A stretch of DNA of 32,743 nucleotides from Opitutia bacterium (GTDB lineage: Bacteria; Verrucomicrobiota; Verrucomicrobiia; Opitutales; Opitutaceae). The DNA lies in assembly GCA_947475065.1 (NCBI GenBank), contig CANJLB010000032.1, positions 1 through 32,743 of the forward strand. Reading direction: 5' to 3'. The translations under genes and the position numbers were made by a program. Numbering within the stretch: the first letter of the stretch is position 1; every line of letters starts with the position of its first letter. The notes below the pieces were generated by a model that worked only from the letters and a program-made list of their open reading frames with translations, had not been told where the DNA came from and did not search any database. Shown here one piece after another: positions 1 through 7,538 of the stretch.

Positions 1-58
1 GCGCTTTCAGGGCAAATTCTCTGCGGACATCTTTCATGGTGTTGGTTCTCCAAGGCAT
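1..58 (-). CDS. IS481-type transposase, N-terminal fragment (truncated by window edge)
   Basis: Only the first 19 codons are visible. They read MPWRTNTMKDVRREFALKA and run off the left edge in frame. The complete transposase at 31497-32687 begins MPWNTSTAMSQRHEFVIL, so both the MPW start and the following helix-turn-helix segment align. In IS481-family transposases this region is the DNA-binding head that precedes a DDE integrase core. The core is outside the window, so activity cannot be judged. The start at 58 lies just inside the terminal repeat region, as it does in the right-hand element. Confidence 0.55.
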   Translation of the reverse strand, partial: MPWRTNTMKDVRREFALKA

Positions 59-147
59 CCGGCTTCTTTGCAGAATGCCGGCGATTTTCACTACCCCCTG
101 GTTAGGATGTCCTGACACTGACCTGGATAGGATGTCCTGAAACTGCA
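1..147 (-). mobile_element. End of an IS481-type insertion sequence, cut by the window edge
   Basis: The segment holds the start of a transposase gene reading leftward off the window, preceded by a terminal region with two near-identical 21-bp direct repeats at 97-117 and 122-142 (shared core ggatgtcctga). The layout copies the complete element at 31436-32743: two subterminal repeats, then a transposase starting MPW. The outer boundary near 147 is inferred from the sequence tgcag on the minus strand, and the flanking target duplication cannot be checked. The repeat sequences differ from those of the right-hand element, so this is a different IS of the same type. Confidence 0.6.
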
Positions 148-425
148 CCTTTTAGCAGAAAGCTAGGAAGCCAGGAAGTCAGGAATCGGAGGGGTGGAGG
201 TTTGGTGCTTGGTGCTTCGTCCCGGATTCATGCTTTCTTGGTTTCCTGCTTAAATGTTCTGTTCTGGCGGGGAGCGGAAACGCGGAGAGGCGGAATGCGG
301 ATTGCGGAATTATTTCTGGCTTCTGACTTCTGGCTTCTTGGTGGACTGATATGGCGGGCGAATTGGTTCGATTTTCCCGGTCGGACGCTTCATGCGGTTG
401 GCGCAGACCATTATTTACCAATCCA
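148..425. other. Non-coding leader with degenerate word repeats
   Basis: This stretch lies between the left IS end and the LacI gene. It is built from short repeated words: a gaagccaggaagtcaggaa-like run near 165-185, a doubled ggtgctt near 205-216, a gcggaatgcggattgcgg run at 289-306, and a ctggcttctgacttctggc run near 317-335. The last is the opposite-strand echo of the first. I see no convincing gene, terminator or promoter. Open frames crossing it look like chance extensions. A related gcggattgcggaatt word occurs inside the kinase gene at 15701-15736. Confidence 0.5.
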
Positions 426-1598
426 ATGAACGGACGTGTTACCATGAGCGATGTGGCCAAGCGTGCCGGCGTGCATGTCACGTCGGTGTCGCTCGCGCTG
501 CGCAATCATCCCTCGCTGCCGCCCACAACGCGGGCACGGCTGTGCCGGCTCGCGGAAAAAATGGGCTACCGGCCCGACCCCGCGCTGAGCGCACTGGTCG
601 CCTACCGGCACCGGGCGCGGATGGCCAAGGACCAGCCCACCCTCGCCTATGTGACGAACTGGGACACGCAATGGGGCTGGCGGGACCATGTCGCCGCCCA
701 CCGGATGTTTTTCGAGGGCGCAACGGCCAAGGCCGCCCTGCTCGGCTACCGGCTGGAGCATTTCTGGCTCGGCGAGCGGGGGCTCACCCCCCGGCGCCTG
801 AGCGACATTTTGGCGGCGCGGGGCATCACGGGCGTCATCCTGGCCTCGCACCGGCTGGCGGCCGACGTCCCGCTGGAATTTGACTGGCCGAGGCTCAGCG
901 CGGTGAAGATTGATTTTTTCCCCCGCGAGCCGGCCATGCACAACGTCACGAACGACCAGCGCGCCGTGATCCAGCTGGCGGTGCGGCGCGCGCGGGAGGC
1001 CGGCTACGCGCGCATCGGGCTGGTGATGCCAACGTGGTGGGATGAGATCGTGGACCTCGCGTGGTCGGCCGGGTTTCTCGCCGCGCAGCAGGCCGTGCCG
1101 GTCGCCAGGCGCGTTCCCATCCTGATCTACGACGACCCGGGGCGGGAATGTCTGGTCCCGCGCTCCCTGCTGGCCGGGTGGCTGCGGCGACACCGGCCGG
1201 AAGCAATCGTGAGCTACCAGCCGTTTGTGCGACCGCAGCTCGCCGCGCTGGGCGTGGCGGTGCCGCAGGACGTGGCGTTTGCGGACATCTTTCTGACGGA
1301 AACTGACGGGCGCACCGCCGGCGTCCGCCAGAACTGCCACCGCGTCGGCGAGCAGGCGGTGGAGATTCTTGCCGGCCAGCTCCACCAGAACATCCTCGGA
1401 CTGCCGACCATCCCCATCTCGACACTGGTCGAGGGATCCTGGTTCGATGGCGCTTCGCTGCCGTCGCGTCCGGCTGCGGACACAGGGCCGGCAGGCGGGG
1501 CCGGGAGGAGCAAGGGCCGAGTCCCCGCGCGCAAGAAACGGGCGGCAAAAATTACCGTGCGCTCATCATCATTAAAGAACGGCCATCCGGCGGTTTGA
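426..1598 (+). CDS. LacI-family transcriptional regulator
   Basis: A 390-residue DNA-binding regulator. Residues 6-26 form the LacI helix-turn-helix (TMSDVAKRAGVHVTSVSLAL), followed by a hinge-like segment ending in MGYRPDPALSALVAYR. The rest is a periplasmic-binding-protein-like sensor domain, with a signature near the C-terminus (DGRTAGVRQNCHRVGEQAVE). A basic tail of about 35 residues (RSKGRVPARKKRAAK) follows. I chose the ATG at 426 because the HTH begins five codons later; a start at 444 is also possible, and a longer frame back to 351 only adds repeat-like sequence. No Shine-Dalgarno is visible. It lies 147 bp upstream of, and in the same direction as, the esterase cluster, so it is a plausible sugar-responsive regulator of that cluster. 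The ligand and operator are not evident. Confidence 0.9.
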   Translation: MNGRVTMSDVAKRAGVHVTSVSLALRNHPSLPPTTRARLCRLAEKMGYRPDPALSALVAYRHRARMAKDQPTLAYVTNWDTQWGWRDHVAAHRMFFEGATAKAALLGYRLEHFWLGERGLTPRRLSDILAARGITGVILASHRLAADVPLEFDWPRLSAVKIDFFPREPAMHNVTNDQRAVIQLAVRRAREAGYARIGLVMPTWWDEIVDLAWSAGFLAAQQAVPVARRVPILIYDDPGRECLVPRSLLAGWLRRHRPEAIVSYQPFVRPQLAALGVAVPQDVAFADIFLTETDGRTAGVRQNCHRVGEQAVEILAGQLHQNILGLPTIPISTLVEGSWFDGASLPSRPAADTGPAGGAGRSKGRVPARKKRAAKITVRSSSLKNGHPAV

Positions 1599-1745
1599 GA
1601 ATAACGGGGCGCAGAGCCGCTCTTCTCCGTGGCGGAACGCGAAATTTGGCTCTACGGTGAGAGTCAGGAAGGTTTTGGGCGTCAGTGCCGGGTGGGTAGA
1701 TTGGGAACAGTCCGGTTACCGTCCACCCCCATCACCCGATTCCCC

Positions 1746-2777
1746 ATGTTTTTTCGTCCTTCGATTGCCCTGCTTGCAACGGGTTGCGTGCTTGCCGCCG
1801 CGACTGGTGCCGTCGCCCAGCCGGCCACCCTTCCCTCGCTCCCGGCTGCCGTGCCGTCGCTGGAAGCCCTGAAAACCAGTCTGAACCTCACTGAGGCCCA
1901 GGTGAGCACCATCGCGCCGCTGCTGGCCGAGATCGCCAACGCCCGGGAGAGCCTCGTGCAGAGTCAGGCCAATCTGGTGAGCATGCGCGGTGGTTTGGCC
2001 GATAAAAGCATGTTCCTCGCCCGTTTGAGCGAGGAACAGAAGGCGCGGCTGGCCGATGTGGTCAACCGGCCCTATTTCACCTCGCGCATCCCCATTGCGA
2101 ACGGCCAGCATGTGGACTGGGCCTCGCGCCTCGACTGGGATCTCGCCGACCTGCTGGTTTACCGCGAAGCCAACGCCCAGCTCGGCCCGCCTGCGCCGGG
2201 CGAAAACCGGGTCATCTTCATCGGCGACTCCATCACCGAGAACTGGCAGCGCACCTTCAACAGCGGCAACGCGCCCCTCTATCCTGGCAAGACCAACTAC
2301 ATCGGCCGCGGGCGCACCTCGGAGACCACGCAGCAGATGCTCCTCCGCTTTCGCCCCGATGTGATCGATCTCAAGCCCAAGGCCGTCGTCATCCTCGCCG
2401 GCACCAACGACATCGCCGGCAACTTCGGCCGTTCGACCGACAAGATGATCCAGGATAATCTCATTTCGATGATTGACCTGGCCTCGCTGAACAAGATCAA
2501 GGTCGTCCTCTGCGCCATCCTGCCGACCACGCGCTACAGCTGGCAGCCCAGCGTGACCGATGGCACCGTGCGCGTCATCGCGCTCAACAAGTGGATCAAG
2601 GAATACTCCGCCACGCGCCCCGGCGAGGTGTTCTTCGTGGACACCCACACGCCTTTGGCCGGCCCGAACGGCACCATGAGCTATAGCAACGACGGCACCC
2701 ACCCCAGCGCCGAAGGCTACGCCATCATCTCGCCGCTCGTCGAGCAGGCCATCAACGCGGCGATCGCGGCGAAATAA
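1746..2777 (+). CDS. Secreted SGNH/GDSL hydrolase with N-terminal LTEAQ module
   Basis: A 343-residue predicted secreted esterase. Residues 1-24 form a signal peptide ending AVA. Residues 38-107 form the helical module shared by this cluster, with LTEAQ at 48-52 and LSEEQ at 94-98. The SGNH hydrolase domain follows: block I GDSITENW with nucleophile Ser162, block III AGTND with Asn221, and block V DGTHP with Asp316 and His319. All expected catalytic residues are present. SGNH esterases of this kind often deacetylate polysaccharides; the substrate here is inferred from the neighbouring acetyl-xylan-like and CE15-like genes. The start at 1746 gives a clean signal peptide, whereas the longer frame from 1629 would bury it. 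The bases before ATG are C-rich, without a GGAGG. The next gene starts 27 bp downstream. Confidence 0.85.
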   Translation: MFFRPSIALLATGCVLAAATGAVAQPATLPSLPAAVPSLEALKTSLNLTEAQVSTIAPLLAEIANARESLVQSQANLVSMRGGLADKSMFLARLSEEQKARLADVVNRPYFTSRIPIANGQHVDWASRLDWDLADLLVYREANAQLGPPAPGENRVIFIGDSITENWQRTFNSGNAPLYPGKTNYIGRGRTSETTQQMLLRFRPDVIDLKPKAVVILAGTNDIAGNFGRSTDKMIQDNLISMIDLASLNKIKVVLCAILPTTRYSWQPSVTDGTVRVIALNKWIKEYSATRPGEVFFVDTHTPLAGPNGTMSYSNDGTHPSAEGYAIISPLVEQAINAAIAAK

Positions 2778-2804
2778 GATCGGCGGCGGCAGAAAATCTC
2801 CCCC

Positions 2805-4460
2805 ATGACCCACCGTCCGGCCCTTCGTCTGCTGCTTATCTTCACTGTCGGCTTGGGCTTGGTGCTCCCGACGGTTTCCATGCTGCGCGGTGCGGCGGCT
2901 CCCGCCCCCGGCCCGGTCACGGCCACGCCCCTGCACAAAAGCGGGATTTATGATCTCGGTGAAAAGGCCGGCTGGACCCTGACCGCCACCCCGGGCGTGC
3001 CGACTCCCGCGGGAGATTTCACTTACACGGTCAAAACCAACAACGCCGCCGTCATCAAGACCGGCACTTTCAGTCTGGCGTCGGGCAGCGCGACAATCGA
3101 GGTCACGCCGAACGAACCGGCGATGCTGTATGTCCAGATCACGCCGCCGCCCGCCGCCACCCCGGCAGCCCCGGCCGGCGGTGGTGCACGGGCAGGCGGA
3201 GCGGGCCAGTTTGCTCCCGCCGCCGCCGCCCCGCTGCCGACAATCGAGGCGCTCAAGACCACGCTCACCCTCACCGAAGCGCAGGCGGCGGCCATCCAGC
3301 CGCTTCTCGACGATGTGACCAAGGCGCGGGCGGAGATGTTAGACAGGCAGACTACTCTCACGCTGCTGAGCACCGCGCTCGGCGGCAGGATAACTCCGCT
3401 GCTGACGGAGGCCCAGCGTCCCCAGCTTGTGCAAGTGCTCACCCCGGCTCCGCGTGGCGGTGGCGGTGGTGGCGGTGCCCGTGGCGGCGGTGGCGGACTC
3501 ACGCTCGGCGCGGCGATCGCGCCGACGAAGATCCAGCCCGGCACGCCGCGTCCGGCGGATTTCGATGCGTTCTGGGAAGGCAAGCTCGCGGAGCTCGCCA
3601 AAATTCCGATCAATCCCGTCCTCACGCCCACGCCGACGAACAAGGAGGGTGTGGAGTTTTACACCGTGATGCTGGACAGCGTTGGTTCCCATGTCCAAGG
3701 CTACCTCGCCAAGCCCGCACGGGAGGGAAAGTTTCCCGCCATCATCCAGTTTCAGTATGCCGGCGTCTATGCGCTCAGCCCAGCGTCCTCGCAGGATCGC
3801 GCCGCCGAAGGCTGGCTGGCGTTCAATGTGGACTCGCACGACATCGCGCCCAGCGTGGGCACCGGTGCGCCGGGCAACTACAACTCGCTCGGCAACACCG
3901 ACCGGGAGACCTCCTATTTCCTGAACATGTATCTGCGCGACGCCCGCGCCGTGGACTATATCAGGAGCCGGCCCGACTGGGACGGCAAGACGATCGTCTT
4001 CCAAGGCATCAGCATGGGCGGCCAGCAGAGCCTCGCCACCGCCGGCCTGCGCCCCAACGACGTGACCGCCGTCCTCGTGCTCGTCCCCTCCGGCGCGGAC
4101 ATTGCCGGCAGCCTGCACGGCCGCACCGCCGGTTATCCCAACTGGGGCACCAACGACCCCAAGGTCGCCGCCACCGCGCCCTACTTCGACACCATCAATT
4201 TTGCCTCCCGCATCAAGGCTCCCGTCCTGCTAGCGATGGGCTTTCTCGACACCATCGCCCCGCCGGTCGGCAACTGGACCGTCCTCAATCAAATCCCCGG
4301 CCCGAAGGAAGCCGTTCCACTCGTTGACGCGGCGCACAATAATCAGAGCACCGCGCAGCAGCTTGCGCCCTACGAGAACCGCGCGAAGGAAGTGCGCGAC
4401 CTCATTCTCCACGGCGGCACTTTCAAGCCCAATGCGGCCACCTCGCGTCCATCAATGTAA
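2805..4460 (+). CDS. Secreted acetyl-xylan-esterase-like alpha/beta hydrolase (AXE1/CE7 type) with internal LTEAQ module
   Basis: A 551-residue secreted esterase. Residues 1-32 are a signal peptide. Residues 37-113 form a beta-rich domain (FTYTVKTNNAAVIKTGTF). Residues 145-214 are the LTEAQ module (LTEAQ 156-160, LTEAQ 200-204), bracketed by GGGARAGGAG and a longer Gly-rich tract at 218-231. The AXE1-type alpha/beta hydrolase domain starts near 235 (PRPADFDAFWEGKL) with nucleophile Ser403 in GISMGG, acid Asp482 in GFLDTIAPP, and His511 in DAAHNN. Family knowledge points to deacetylation of xylan or xylo-oligosaccharides. From memory of relatives, the beta domain and the FDAFW segment normally lie close together, so module plus linkers look like an insertion. 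It probably shares a transcript with its neighbours, 27 bp after the SGNH gene. Confidence 0.85.
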   Translation: MTHRPALRLLLIFTVGLGLVLPTVSMLRGAAAPAPGPVTATPLHKSGIYDLGEKAGWTLTATPGVPTPAGDFTYTVKTNNAAVIKTGTFSLASGSATIEVTPNEPAMLYVQITPPPAATPAAPAGGGARAGGAGQFAPAAAAPLPTIEALKTTLTLTEAQAAAIQPLLDDVTKARAEMLDRQTTLTLLSTALGGRITPLLTEAQRPQLVQVLTPAPRGGGGGGGARGGGGGLTLGAAIAPTKIQPGTPRPADFDAFWEGKLAELAKIPINPVLTPTPTNKEGVEFYTVMLDSVGSHVQGYLAKPAREGKFPAIIQFQYAGVYALSPASSQDRAAEGWLAFNVDSHDIAPSVGTGAPGNYNSLGNTDRETSYFLNMYLRDARAVDYIRSRPDWDGKTIVFQGISMGGQQSLATAGLRPNDVTAVLVLVPSGADIAGSLHGRTAGYPNWGTNDPKVAATAPYFDTINFASRIKAPVLLAMGFLDTIAPPVGNWTVLNQIPGPKEAVPLVDAAHNNQSTAQQLAPYENRAKEVRDLILHGGTFKPNAATSRPSM

Positions 4461-4517
4461 AATCAGCTCATTCTTTTCCACCTTCCGAAACCCTCCTAAA
4501 TCCTCCAAAACCCTCCC

Positions 4518-6197
4518 ATGAAAACGTCAAAATCCATCTGTGCCCTCTCAGCAGCCAGCCTGCTGCTGGCGTTCGCAACCTCTCTTCCGGCCCAGCCCGC
4601 TGCCCCGGCGGATGGCGCCGCCCCCGCCGCCCGTGGGGCGGGTGGCGCCCGTGCCGGTGGCGGTGCCCGTGCTGGTGGTGGTGCCCGTGGTGCCCTTGGT
4701 GCCCGCGGCGGCGCGGCCGCCGCCCCGGTCCCGCTCACCATCGAAAGCCTCACCACCGCGCTGACTCTCACGGAGGCGCAAGTGGCCACCATCAAGCCCT
4801 TGTTCGACCAGATCGATCAGGCGCAGCAGGACCTGACCACCAAGCAGGCCGTCGCCAGCACGGCCGGCACCGACTTCAGGACACGGCTTGCGACCATCTT
4901 CACCGACGCGCAGAAGAAAACCATCGGGGCCGCCGATCTGCTTGGCACCTACAACGACCACCCCTACATGATGGCCCAGCTCGGCATCACCGCCCTCCGC
5001 CCGGGTAAGAGCGGCAGCAACCAGAATGGCCCCGGCTTTATCCTTGAGACAGCCAACCCGTGGAAGGACACGATGCCCGACGTGATGAAGATGAAGAACG
5101 GAGCCAAGGTTACCCGCGCCAACCAGTGGCCCGCCCGGCGCAAAGAGATCTTGGAGGACTTCGAGCGCGAGGTCTATGGCCGCATCCCAGCCAACGTTCC
5201 GAAGGTCACCTGGGTGGTCACCGGGGCCACCGCGGCGGTCACCGCCGATGGCATCCCGACCATCACCCGCCAGCTCATCGGTCGGGTGGACAACAGCGCC
5301 TATCCCGCGATCAGCGTCAACATCCAGGCCAGCTACACGATCCCGGCCAACGCGACCGGCCCGGTGCCGCTCTTTCTCTCCTTCGGCGGCGGCGCGCAGC
5401 AGGCCTATGCGCGCGGTTGGGGCAGCGGCTCCATCCAGCCCGGCAGCATCCAGGCCGACAGCGGTGGTAATTCCCTCCGCCAGGGCATCATCGGCCTCAC
5501 CAACAAAGGTCAGCCCCGCAAGCCGGACGACTGGGGCTCCCTCCGCGCTTGGGGCTGGGGCGTGAGCAAGCTCATTGACTACTTCGAGCAGCATCCCGAG
5601 GCCGGGGTCAACCCGCGCGCCGTCACCATCGAGGGCGTCTCACGTTACGGCAAGGCTGCGATTGTCACCATGGCCTTCGACGAACGCGTCGCCTCCGCCT
5701 TGGTCGCCTCCTCCGGCGAGGGCGGGGCCAAGCTCCACCGCCACGACTTCGGCGAGGCCGTTGAAAATCTCACCGCCACCGGTGAGTATCACTGGATGTC
5801 GGGCAGCTTCCTCAAATACGGCGCGTCAGAGGCCGTGTTTGGCAAAAAGGACGCCGGCGACCTCCCCGTGGACTCCCACGAGCTCATCGCGCTCTGCGCG
5901 CCGCGCCCGGTGTTCATCAGCTACGGTATTGAGCCGGGCGACCCGAAATGGGTCGGCGCCGCAGGCAGCTACATGGCCACCATCCTCGCCAGCCCCGTAT
6001 ACAAGCTGCTCGGAAAGAAGGCCTTGGATGTGAACCCTGCGGACTATATCACCGCTCCCATGCCCGCTGTGCAGCAGCTTGTCGGTGGTGAGCTGGCATG
6101 GCGTCAGCACGAGGGTGGCCACACTTCGGGACCAAACGTCGTCCCGTTTTTGGAGTGGGCCAGCACCTATATCAAGGCTCCGGCGCTCGGCCAGTAA
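4518..6197 (+). CDS. Secreted CE15-like glucuronoyl esterase with N-terminal LTEAQ module
   Basis: A 559-residue protein. Residues 1-26 are a signal peptide. Residues 36-68 form an Ala/Gly/Arg-rich tract (GGARAGGGARAGGGARGA) made by a tandem ggtgcccgt-like repeat in the DNA. Residues 73-140 are the LTEAQ module (LTEAQ 84-88, FTDAQ 128-132). The catalytic domain follows, with the CE15 signature GVSRYGKAA around nucleophile Ser375, an acidic segment [11 protein letters not shown] with Glu401, and RQHEGGHTSGPN carrying the likely catalytic His531 or His535. CE15 enzymes cut the ester between lignin alcohols and 4-O-methyl-glucuronoyl groups on xylan. The usual GCSRxGK Cys is Val here, as I recall for many bacterial members. 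A good intrinsic terminator follows at 6238. Confidence 0.82.
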   Translation: MKTSKSICALSAASLLLAFATSLPAQPAAPADGAAPAARGAGGARAGGGARAGGGARGALGARGGAAAAPVPLTIESLTTALTLTEAQVATIKPLFDQIDQAQQDLTTKQAVASTAGTDFRTRLATIFTDAQKKTIGAADLLGTYNDHPYMMAQLGITALRPGKSGSNQNGPGFILETANPWKDTMPDVMKMKNGAKVTRANQWPARRKEILEDFEREVYGRIPANVPKVTWVVTGATAAVTADGIPTITRQLIGRVDNSAYPAISVNIQASYTIPANATGPVPLFLSFGGGAQQAYARGWGSGSIQPGSIQADSGGNSLRQGIIGLTNKGQPRKPDDWGSLRAWGWGVSKLIDYFEQHPEAGVNPRAVTIEGVSRYGKAAIVTMAFDERVASALVASSGEGGAKLHRHDFGEAVENLTATGEYHWMSGSFLKYGASEAVFGKKDAGDLPVDSHELIALCAPRPVFISYGIEPGDPKWVGAAGSYMATILASPVYKLLGKKALDVNPADYITAPMPAVQQLVGGELAWRQHEGGHTSGPNVVPFLEWASTYIKAPALGQ

Positions 6198-6237
6198 GCG
6201 CAACCCGCCTCCACGGAGGCTGGGAAGAAACCTCACG

Positions 6238-6274
6238 CGGAAGCCGTTGCCTTTGGCGGCGGCTTCCGTTTTTT
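6238..6274 (+). terminator. Intrinsic terminator after the first CE15-like gene
   Basis: A perfect 9-bp stem (cggaagccg at 6238-6246 pairing with cggcttccg at 6260-6268) is followed directly by six T residues at 6269-6274. It lies 41 bp after the stop of the CE15-like gene and only 27 bp before the next start. The downstream SGNH gene therefore needs read-through or a promoter overlapping the terminator. Confidence 0.8.
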
Positions 6275-6300
6275 GCCGAGATTCCATGCTAATTTCTCCT

Positions 6301-7440
6301 ATGAAGAACCCAATCCGATTTCTCCCCTCACTGGCCGCCGCCGTGCTCCTCGCCGGCGTCGCCCGCGCCCAGCCGGCGCGCGGCGCGGCTGGCAACGCCG
6401 CCGGCGGCGCGCCTACAGTGCCCACAATAGAGAACCTCCGGACCGCGCTGACCCTCACGGATGCGCAGGCCGCGACCATTGCCCCCCTGCTCGCCGAGAT
6501 GGCCGCAGCGCAGAAAAACGTCGCCGACCTTCAGGGGCGTTACGGCACACTCCGGGCCTCATTGGCCGTGGATGCTGGGGCGTCCCTGACGGATCCGCAA
6601 AAGGCCCAGCTCGTGCAGTTGCTCGCCGCCCCCGCGCGGGGCGGCCGCGGCGGAGGTGGTGGCGGCGGAGGTGGCGCGCCTGCTGCCCAGGCGGACCAGC
6701 CCTCACCCCGCACCGACGACAATTCCAAGCTCGCCCACGAGCAGCACCTCGCGAAGAAAACGCAGGGCAAGATTGACGTCTACGTCGAGGGCGACTCCAT
6801 CGCCCGCCGCTGGGGCACCAGCGACGCCCAATACGCCCCTATGCTTGCCAACTGGAAGGAGAACTTCTTCGGCTGGAACGTCGCCGACTTTGGCTGGGGC
6901 GCCGACACCCTCCAGAACATCCTCTGGCGGCTCGACAACGGCGAGCTCGATGGCGTCAACCCCAAGGTCATCGTCTTCCTCGGTGGCACCAATAACGTCA
7001 CCAACGCGCCTAACACCGACGAGAAAGCCCAGGAGATCGCCCGGGGCATCAAGGCCATCCTCACACGCTTTCAGCAGAAGGCCCCCACCGCCACCGTCGT
7101 CCTCACCGGCATCTTTGCCCGCAACAACGGCGGGCCAACCTTCGAGCTCATCAAAAAAATCAACGCCATCGTCGCCACTTACGCCGACGGGAAAAAAGTC
7201 CGTTACCTCGACGTGAACGACAAGCTCGCCGACGCCAACGGCATCCCTCTCCCCGGCATGATGGGCGACGGTTTGCACCCCACGCCCAAAGGCTACCAAG
7301 TGTGGGCCGACGGCCTGAAACCCATTTTGACCGAGCTGCTCGGCCCGCCGGCGAAGGAAGACCATGCCCCGCCGCCGACCGGCGATCCGAGCGCCACGCG
7401 CCCGGCGACACCGGCTCCATCGCCTGCTTCCGGCGGCTGA
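6301..7440 (+). CDS. Secreted SGNH/GDSL hydrolase with N-terminal LTEAQ module and Gly-rich linker
   Basis: A 379-residue predicted secreted esterase. Residues 1-24 are a signal peptide ending ARA. The LTEAQ module covers 41-112 (LTDAQ 52-56, LTDPQ 96-100). A Gly/Arg tract at 113-125 links it to the SGNH domain, with block I EGDSIARRW (Ser166), block III GGTNN (Asn231) and block V GDGLHPTPKGY (Asp323, His326). The usual Asp after the block III Asn is also Asn here; that position is not catalytic. The tail after 350 is Pro/Ala-rich and probably disordered. It is only weakly similar to the SGNH protein at 1746, so this is not a recent duplication, although the N-terminal modules match. An in-frame ATG at 6286 is possible, but 6301 gives the better signal peptide. 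Confidence 0.85.
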   Translation: MKNPIRFLPSLAAAVLLAGVARAQPARGAAGNAAGGAPTVPTIENLRTALTLTDAQAATIAPLLAEMAAAQKNVADLQGRYGTLRASLAVDAGASLTDPQKAQLVQLLAAPARGGRGGGGGGGGGAPAAQADQPSPRTDDNSKLAHEQHLAKKTQGKIDVYVEGDSIARRWGTSDAQYAPMLANWKENFFGWNVADFGWGADTLQNILWRLDNGELDGVNPKVIVFLGGTNNVTNAPNTDEKAQEIARGIKAILTRFQQKAPTATVVLTGIFARNNGGPTFELIKKINAIVATYADGKKVRYLDVNDKLADANGIPLPGMMGDGLHPTPKGYQVWADGLKPILTELLGPPAKEDHAPPPTGDPSATRPATPAPSPASGG

Positions 7441-7450
7441 GTAGCCTCTG

Positions 7451-7476
7451 GGTAGGGCGGACCCGCTGGGTCCGCC
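7451..7476 (+). repeat. REP-like hairpin headed by GGTAGG
   Basis: The sequence GGTAGG runs into a perfect 9-bp hairpin, ggcggaccc at 7456-7464 and gggtccgcc at 7468-7476, with a three-base loop. There is no T tract, so it is a poor terminator. The same GGTAGG-plus-hairpin layout makes up both halves of the longer repeats at 11751 and 19831. REP elements mobilised by RAYT transposases characteristically begin with GTAG before a hairpin. It sits between the second SGNH gene and the second CE15-like gene. Confidence 0.5.
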
Positions 7477-7538
7477 GTATTCGCGGACATTCCTGGCCCG
7501 GCCTGCACAATTTTCAGACGACCCTATCCCCTCCCCCC

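Noticed and set aside
1716-2936. Leftward open frame of about 400 codons opposite the first SGNH gene
   Set aside because: The plus strand here encodes a complete SGNH hydrolase with signal peptide and all catalytic blocks. The antisense product has no recognisable domain.
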